From Aphelenchoides besseyi (lineage: Eukaryota; Nematoda; Chromadorea; Rhabditida; Aphelenchoididae), in the NCBI GenBank assembly GCA_024699855.1, contig JAMPIQ010000002.1, positions 1,240,001-1,304,000 of the forward strand: a stretch of DNA of 64,000 nt. Reading direction: 5' to 3'. Under the pieces are notes generated by a model, which was not told where the DNA came from, did not search any database, and saw only the letters and a list, made by a program, of their open reading frames with translations. A program made the translations under genes and the position numbers. Positions 56,452-64,000 of the stretch are shown in pieces. How positions within the stretch are numbered: the stretch's first letter is position 1; every line of letters begins with the position of its first letter.

Positions 56452-59400
56452 ATGGAGACCACGAAACGCGAACTGATCAACAAGTGAGTTTAATTGTGTC
56501 TGCCATCTAACCTTCGGTTTAGTTCTCAGCTTCTGCGGATTCCGATTTCGGCTCATTTGCGCGATCACAAGATTGGTGGCCGAGTGGTTTTGTCTGCTGC
56601 CTCACTGCTATCGGTCATCTTCGACCGTCGATCTAACGATCGGCAGATCGGCGATGTGGTGTTTCTGAAGCGTGTGTTCGTTGATGACCACAACGTTTGT
56701 TTGAAGTATATCGAGAAAACTGAAGGGATCGAAATCGTGGACTCGGAAAACTCACTTGTTTTTGCTGCCGCAGAAATTCGAAACGACAAAAAACTAAAGA
56801 ACGTACAAACTGAGCTTCTCAACAACTTTGAATCGAACGAAAAGGCCGAGTTGGTGATGCACGATCATTTCTACGATTTCATGCATCAAACCGGCTACGA
56901 ACACTCTGGCGATTTTACTGCGGTCCATTGGCTCGAACTGAAGGAGGAAAACGGGATCGCAAGTGGAACCGTGGTTATGTGTCCGTCGACTCATTTGGAC
57001 TCTCAACTAGACGGTCTGTGGCAATCGATGGTCTATGCGGCAATGAAGCGAGAAGACACAACAGTCAAACTTCTAGTTCCCTTCAGCCTGGAGGCAATCG
57101 AATGGCAAAAAAACGAAGATCGACGTTTGAACCACCGATTCGCTTCGACCGGTCGATTTGTATTGAATTTGAAGGAGAAACGTGGAGATTTTATTTTGTA
57201 CGACAGTCGAACAGATCGAATTTTGGTCACAGGAACGGGAATCAGCTTTCGGTCCGTCGAGATAAACAAAAGTCAGCCCCCGACTTCTGTTCAAAAGAAA
57301 ATTGGAATCCGAGCTATGAGTTGTCGTTTGCCGGGAGGAGTTCGTTCTGCTGAAGATTTCTGGCGACTTTTGAGCGGTGGTAAAACAACCGATCAGCGAA
57401 TTCCGTCCGCTCGACTTGCCGACAGAAACTCGTTGATTCGCGGTCAACGTTACGCTCATCAACTCGAAGGCGGAAACTTTATTGATGGCGGCGGCCAATC
57501 TGAGGAAGTGAACGAGATCGCTGGTTTCGATTGTCGTCTTTTTGGGTGGTCAGCAAACGAAGCCAAAGCCGCGGATCCGCAACAACGACTGGTGATGCGT
57601 TGTGCTTACGAGTGCGTGGAAAAAGCGGGACTTCTGACTTCCGATCATCGACAACTGAGACGAATGGGAGTTTTTGTGGGGCAAATGGGATCTGCGGAAT
57701 ACGCGGATATGCACAGTCAAAGCGAAGACAATGGAAATCCGAACAACGACGCGCTTTTGATGTTGGGAGCTCAACCGTCGGTTATGAGCGGTCGTTTGAG
57801 TCACTTCTTTGATGCTCGTGGTGAATCGATTGTCATCGACAGCGCTTGTTCTTCTTCGCTAGTGGCCATGAATTTGGCTTGTTCGGCACTTTCAAATGGT
57901 CAAATTGACTTCGCTTTGGTTGCCGGAGTCAACGTGATTCTTTCGACACGTGCTATGGGTCAACGAGCGAACGGACAACTTTTGGCTGCTGATGGACGAT
58001 GCAAATCCTTTGATTCGCGAGCTGATGGTTACGGTCGAGCGGATGGATGCGTTGTTATGGTTTTGGAACGAGCAGTTGAAGGCCGACAATACGAAGCGAT
58101 GATCGATGCAATAACCGTGAATCACGACGGAAGGTCGGTTGCTTTGACTGCGCCCAATGGTGAAGCGCAATGTGAACTAATTAGCGAGTGCTTGAAACAA
58201 ACCCGAGGATCAACTCTCGTGGCTTGGGAATGTCACGGTACAGGAACCTCGCTGGGAGATCCGATTGAAATCAAAGCACTGCAGAAAGCAATTAGTAATT
58301 CTGTTGATGACCATAATTTGAAGTTAGGATCAGAAGTTTGGTTATCAACAGCAAAAGCAACAATTGGACACACTGAAGCGGCAGCTGGATTGGTCGGTGT
58401 GATGAAAGCGGTTTTGCAGCTTCAAAATCAATCAGTTCCAATGCTCCCCGACTTTCGCTCATTAAATCCCCAAATTCAACTCAAATCAAGGTTCAAATTC
58501 CCGATCAACAATCCAGTGAATTTGAAAGTTGACAGCCAATCGATTTGCGGTGTTTCGGCCTTCGGTGTTGGTGGAACAAACGCGTGTGCGGTCATCTCAC
58601 GTTCATGTCCGTTAATAGATGATGAAGAAGTTGACGAGTTGCCGCGTTTGATTCCCGTCTCAGCAAAATCAGAGCATTCACTTCAACTGTTGATCCAAAA
58701 AACTTCCGAGCTGTTGAATTCAAAGAATTGGAGTTTGATATCCGCAGCTGCCGCTTTGTATCGTCGACACTACGAGCAACGAGCGGTAATCCTGAAGAGC
58801 GGAGTGCTGGAGCGATTGAAATTCGCTGAGAAACCGAAAGTGCAAATCAAAATCCAACAAACTGATCAGTCTACTGACTTTTGGAAAGTGATTCCTAGAC
58901 TTTCTCAAACCAAAGGAACTCAACTGACAACCACGGTTCAATGGCTTTTGAACGTGGGATTTGAGACTGAAGACTTCGACCTTAGAAATCCTCTGATATC
59001 TGCGTCAATTAACGGAAAGTCAATGGATACTCGGAAAGACGAACATTTCGTTTTCAATTTCTGTTTCAACTCTTCACCGCCGTTGACTTTAGCTACGCGG
59101 TCACCTGAAGATGTGGAGAAAGCAATCGGTTATCTCTACGCATCGATGGGCCGTGAAGTCAAATGGACAAAACTATTCGATCGTATGGTTGATTCAGAGC
59201 GAGTTCTATCTGCTGTTAAGCTTCTGCCGTCCTATCAATTTGATTTGTCGCGATTTTGGCGATCAGAAGCCAATTTTGGTGCCCGTGAGTTTGATCATCC
59301 GCTGATTGGAAATCCGATCGATTACAAAGGACAAGTCGCAGGTAAATTTGAAGGACACGTGAGTTATCGACGGTTGGCAACCTTTTTCGAGCACTCCGGA

Positions 59401-62400
59401 GATTTTTTCACTTTTGGATCGGCAGTCGAGATTGCGAGTTCAATTGTCGTTTTCTGTCTGCCAAATCGAAGACTTCGAATCGGGAAGTTTGAATTCGATT
59501 CTGCCGTTCCGTTGACTGATGACTCGTGGATTGGCGCTGAGTTTTCGGTGAGCGAACAAAAAGAATGCAAAATCAGATTTGGAGTTCTGATGAACACGGA
59601 GATCGAACGAGTGATCTGTGAGTTGACGGCGGCAGTTGGAGAGGAGGAAACAGAAGAAATCAACTCGAATGCCCAATTGTTACCGGAGTCTATGGATCAA
59701 CCCAAAGATTTTGTTACTGATGGAGAAAGACGGAGTTCAGAATTCACGGAAACGGTCATCAAATTGGACTTTCTGATCAGACTCTTCAATCAGAACGCAG
59801 TTCAAATTCGATTGCTAACGAGCAGGAAGTTAACTCGAATCGCACGATATTCACTAAACAACAAAGAAGTCCGCTGTTTCGATCAGTCCGGAAACCTTCT
59901 GGTGATCTTGAGCTCTCGAATCGAGTTGAAAGAAACGGAAAGTTTACTAAAAGAGCGGAAAGAAGCAACTGCCATTCCTCCGTCGAACCTTTTAGCGAAT
60001 CAACAGCCTTCGATTGATGACTTGAAGAACAAAATCGCTCGTTTGCTACAATCTTCAATCTCAGATGGAATGCCGTTAACCAACGACCATTACGATCGCG
60101 GGTTCTTCGATTTGGGTGCCGATTCTTTGGCGTTGGTTGGATTCGCAAACGAGTTGGGTCGAAGCGGATTGCCGCGCATCACAACCTCCGATCTTCTCGC
60201 CAACCCAACAATCAACTCGTTAGCTTCATTCATCGAATCGAAAATTACGCTTACAACACCAACAGAAACTCTCAACTTGATAACGGAAATGCCAAAAGAA
60301 AGCAAAGAAAAGAAACTTCGATTCGCACACATTTACGAAACCAAACTGTCAACCGTTTCGTTGCCTGTGAAAGAAGAAGTTGAAGTTGGAACTCCACGAA
60401 CGGACGAAGAAGAAGAAAACGCTACGGAAGCACTTCTGTACGCCGTCGAACGATGTCAACTGCCGACCACTCCAACAACTCCAAGATCAACGAACTTTGC
60501 CGCTCTACGAAGTATGAGAGTTCGAATTCTGCTCAAACCTACGGCTCTAACACAAACTACAACGGCAAAAGGCGACTTGGAACGTGAGACCCACGTTTAC
60601 ATTCGACACGGACGTCAACGGCACAACGTGACCTTTGCGGCTCTTGCAAGACGATTGGGCGGCGCTTCAGCAGTTGAATTCACTTTTGGAGCTCCACCGT
60701 TACGTTTCGATGCGATCGAAAAAGAAGCCGCGACGTTCAACACCGCGGCGATTTCGCGACTTTTCGTTCGTCTCGGCAGAACGCTTTTGGACGTTCGAAG
60801 ACCCGCAGCTGATGCCGCTAATCCAATGGAATTGAGCGTGCGAATGGAAAAGACGTGGCAATCTGAAGCGGAGAACACAAACGTCGGTTGGTTGAGTGCG
60901 ATGGCCGTTGCGTTTTTGAAAAGTTTCTGTGCTGAGAATCCAACACAATTTGCTTTCAAGTTCACCGAACGTCTACGACCGTTGACTGAAGTCAAATTGG
61001 AGGAACGAGAAGAAGAAGAAGAAGAGTTTTTGATTACTCCTGAGATCGAAGATACAAAAGAGATTCCAAGCTGCTGGCTGATCACCGGCGGTACTTCGGG
61101 AATCGGATGGCTGATGGCTCGACACTTGAGTTTAAAGCCGACCACCCGACGTGTCTATTTAATCGGACGGCGATGGCCAGCAACCGAAATCGCCAACGAA
61201 ATTGCGGCCATCAACTCAACGAGCGAAGAGAAGCGAATTGAAATCAAATTGGCGGATGTTTGTGATCGCGAACGTTTGTGCGAACTGGCGATTGAAATTG
61301 CCGATTGGTTGCAGAAAACTGGCGAATCGTTGGGTTTCATTCACTCTGCTGGTTGTGTCGATGATCGGCTTTTGAGTGCTCAGAATGTGGAGCGATTTGG
61401 ACGCGTTTTGGATCCAAAATGTCGGGGTCTGATGAATCTGCAGTTTGCTTTGAATTGTGCTGCTATTCGACCCTTGTTGTGTGTTTACAATTCGTCTGTT
61501 TCCTCGGTTCTGGGCAACACCGGACAATCAAACTACGCGGCAGCCAACGCACTTTTGGACTACTTGGCAGAAACGAGCGAGAAGTCGATTTCGATCAATT
61601 GGGCCAATTGGTTGGAGGCGGGATTTGCGGCCAACGATACGGTTCGAGGTTTGTTGCGACGAAAAGGTTTCTACGGTCTGCGGACTGTCGAGGCCTTGCG
61701 GGCCTTCGATTGGGCTGTGGACCACGCGAATTGTTGCTCACAAGTTTTCGTCGCTCGTGCAGATTGGCGGAGAATGTTCGAATTTCGTCCCGAACTACGC
61801 TCCGTAATCCAACAGCCTTTCAGCGAGAATTTTGACAATATGGTTAGTTGAGTTGACCTTGCGGTTATTCGTTTTTGGGTTTCAGAAACGACAAGTGAGT
61901 GAAGAAGAGGAAGTGAAGATGCAACTGACGGCCAGTGACTCGAAACTGCCGATTCAAATTTACGACAAGAATCCCGAGAAGTTGGAGAGTTTGAGCGAAG
62001 TAAGTACTCAATTCATTTCTTTAATCTTGTTTCTTTAGATTTCTGATCATACCGAAGATTTGAGTTTGTCTACGAGTCAAGAGGATTCCATTTCGATCAA
62101 CTCGAAAAAAGACCTTCGAGAACTGTTGGTGGCCGAGTTGAGTGATTTGTTGCACTCGTCCGAGAACCTGGATCCAGCGGCTGGTTTCATGGAATTGGGT
62201 GTGGACTCTTTTGGAATGTTCAGTTTGGCGAACACAATGAACAGACGAATTGGACGACCGATTTTGAATGTGATTCACTTGTTCGAGCACTCAACCATCA
62301 ACAAACTGACTGAGTACTTGGCAGCAGAGATGGAGAAAGAAAACGTTCAGGAAAATGTGAGGTCTCTTCTTCAGATCACTAATTTCGTCTTTTAGTCGAA

Positions 62401-64000
62401 CAAAAATGTTCCCGATCGTCCGAAGATTTCGATTGCTGAAAGCGAAGACAACATGGGAAGCCAACGGACAGTCGAGTTTGTGGTCGATCCCATTGAGTTG
62501 GAAGTCAAAACGGCCGGAGGAGTTCAGGATCATCATCCACTGGAACTGGCTCAGGATTGTAAGCAAACCAACGAAGAGAACAACGAAAAAAAGAAGGAAG
62601 AAATCGAACAAGAAGAACCAAGAGATCCAACCAGCTCTCAGTTCGTTGCAAAAGCTGAAACGAAAAGTCAACCGATGAAACGTCCGAATTTGATTTTCCT
62701 TTTCGCTGGTCACGGAAGTTTGTATCCGAAAGCGTGTTCTCAGTTGAGTCGTGAAGTCCCGTACATTGCGACGCAAATTCGTGCGTGTTCCGAAGCATTC
62801 GAAACGCATCTGCCGACTCGAATGTCAATCGAGAAGCTGCTTCTCGAACCGGATTCTTCTGTCGCTTCGAAGTCGACACGAAAACAGAAGGAAAGAAATC
62901 GATTGCCGTTAGCCGTTGAACACGCCGCAATTTTCACTGTCGGCTATTCATTAGCTCGATTTTGGCGTCACGTTGGACTCGAACCTACCCATTTGATCGG
63001 TCATTCTTTGGGCGAATTGATAGCCGTTTGTATTGCCGGATTCCTAAGTCTGAGTGATGCTGCTGAATTGGTTTGCTTACGTGCAACTGCGCTGGAAAAG
63101 CATCGTGGAAAAGGATCGATGTTGGCGTTGGATGCCGATTTCGCCCGTTCACATGCCGCCGATTTTGGACTTCAGACTGCGGCCGTCAATGGACCACGTC
63201 AAATCGTTTTGTGCGGATCACAGAAGAACGTAACAAAAGCAAAAGCTATTGCCGAACAGAAACGAGAAGCCGCAACGATCGTGAGTGATGAGTACGCGTT
63301 TCATTCGGACAAGTTCGTTAAATCTGATCATCTGAAAGTTCTGCATCGTTTTGATTGGTCCAAGATCAAACCGACTAGTGAGTCACCGATTTTGATTTCC
63401 AATTTAACGGCAAAACCATTGGAACACTACGATCGACAGTATTTGAAACGACACGCCCAATCGACCGTTGAGTTTTGGTCGTGTGTGGAAACCGTGTTGG
63501 CTGAAGGCGAAGCGACTTTTGTTGAAGTGACAGCCGGACGAGTGCTCACCAGTTTGGTGCAGAAGATTCTGAATTCTCGACAACTTCGCTATTTGGTTGT
63601 TCCGACAGTTCACGCTGGAGAGCCGAATGAATTGGACACTTTGAAATGGACGGCTCAGAAGCTGCAACTCAAAGGTCAGTTTGATCATTCGTTCAACGTG
63701 ACGATGTGCTTTAGGTCATCCAGTTGACGAGAGAGCTTTTGGACGAGCGGTTGGAGAAGATTTCGTGGAACGTGCAGCATCGGCTTTTACTTCATCTTTT
63801 CGTTTAGCCAAATCGGGATCTCTGAACACCGGACGACATCATCTTGTTGCGTGGCCACCAAGACCCAAAGCCACAGATTGCAAACGAGGAGTGAGCGTTC
63901 GGGTGCAAACGGTGACACAAAAACCGTTGAGTCAGGAGTCGAAGACCATCGACTCAATTGGAACTCAATTGATTTTGCATCAACGTCCGGTTGAAATCAA
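56452..64000 (+). CDS. Modular type I polyketide synthase (DH-KS-DHlike-ACP-KR-ACP-AT...), 3' end outside window
   Basis: Builds a polyketide chain on carrier domains. Exons 56452-56483, 56523-61842, 61886-61999, 62039-62356, 62396-63674 and 63715-64000+; at least 2449 residues. Domains: DH (20-260; DHKIGG and LDGLWQ); KS (270-704; Cys453 in DSACSSSL, His582 in ECHGTG, His627 in IGHTEA, all intact); a linker with only the post-AT end (VKLLPSYQFDLSRFW), no acyltransferase core; a second DH-like half from HPLIG (about 936), whose HxxxGxxxxP motif is lost; ACP1 (Ser1212, LGADSL); KR (1338-1771; TGGTSGIG at 1533, Tyr1682 in SNYAAAN); ACP2 (Ser1879, LGVDSF); AT (2027-2353; AGHGSL, GHSLGE Ser2132, YAFHS). 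The 5.3-kb second exon has no breaks. The known nematode precedent is the PKS/NRPS pair for nemamides; orthology was not tested. Confidence 0.95.

Noticed and set aside
1..64000. CRISPR array, rRNA or tRNA genes, bacterial operon signals
   Set aside because: No repeat-spacer pattern or cloverleaf was noticed, and introns throughout exclude a prokaryotic source.

Overview
The window is nuclear DNA from a nematode. The evidence is the gene content: serpentine chemoreceptor-like 7TM genes, two transthyretin-like genes, a tandem CAP/SCP protein, a ground-like protein, a double DM-domain protein and a NURF301/BPTF homologue. Almost every intron is 36-51 bp long with a TTTCAG-type acceptor. The species cannot be fixed from the sequence alone.

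Layout. 1-0.35 kb: 3' end of a beta-tubulin gene (+). 2.3-3.1 kb: a coiled-coil gene (-). 3.8-5.0 kb: a 7TM receptor (+) with a one-base frameshift. 5.05-8.8 kb: a large two-domain S28 peptidase homologue (-) whose catalytic serine is replaced in both domains. 9.3-10.7 kb: two transthyretin-like genes (-). 11.2-40.4 kb: a region rich in nested mobile elements. It holds an intact Ty3/gypsy-type LTR retrotransposon (identical 142-bp LTRs, 5-bp target duplication) inserted in a Helitron relic; a mariner/IS630-type transposon; two inverted copies of a 960-bp non-autonomous Helitron; two decayed Polinton-type DNA polymerase B genes; a BEL/Pao gag fragment; a second, frameshifted Helitron Rep gene; and solo-LTR-like sequence. 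Inside this region a block (18.07-28.86 kb) carries a double DM-domain gene and an srh-like receptor. 40.6-53.9 kb: an unrecognised multi-exon gene, three more receptors, a CAP protein, a ground-like protein and small unrecognised genes. 54.4-55.9 kb: a short NURF301 (DDT-PHD) gene (-), divergent from a large polyketide synthase (+, 56.45 kb to beyond the window edge).

Two features stand out. First, the two Helitron copies mark an inversion. The left copy sits after the N-terminal half of the mariner transposase, and the right copy sits, in opposite orientation, next to the C-terminal half. Turning the block back restores a continuous transposase frame across a Helitron-type A|T insertion site, and a continuous frame in the older Helitron relic around the mariner. 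Second, the polyketide synthase has an unusual order (DH - KS without its own AT - DH-like - ACP - KR - ACP - AT) and starts directly with a DH domain, so it looks like one part of a split or trans-acting assembly line.

Several otherwise well-conserved genes carry single one- or two-base frameshifts, at least two of them in A/T homopolymers. I cannot tell decay from residual assembly error, so those genes are reported with their breaks. No tRNA, rRNA or CRISPR array was seen.
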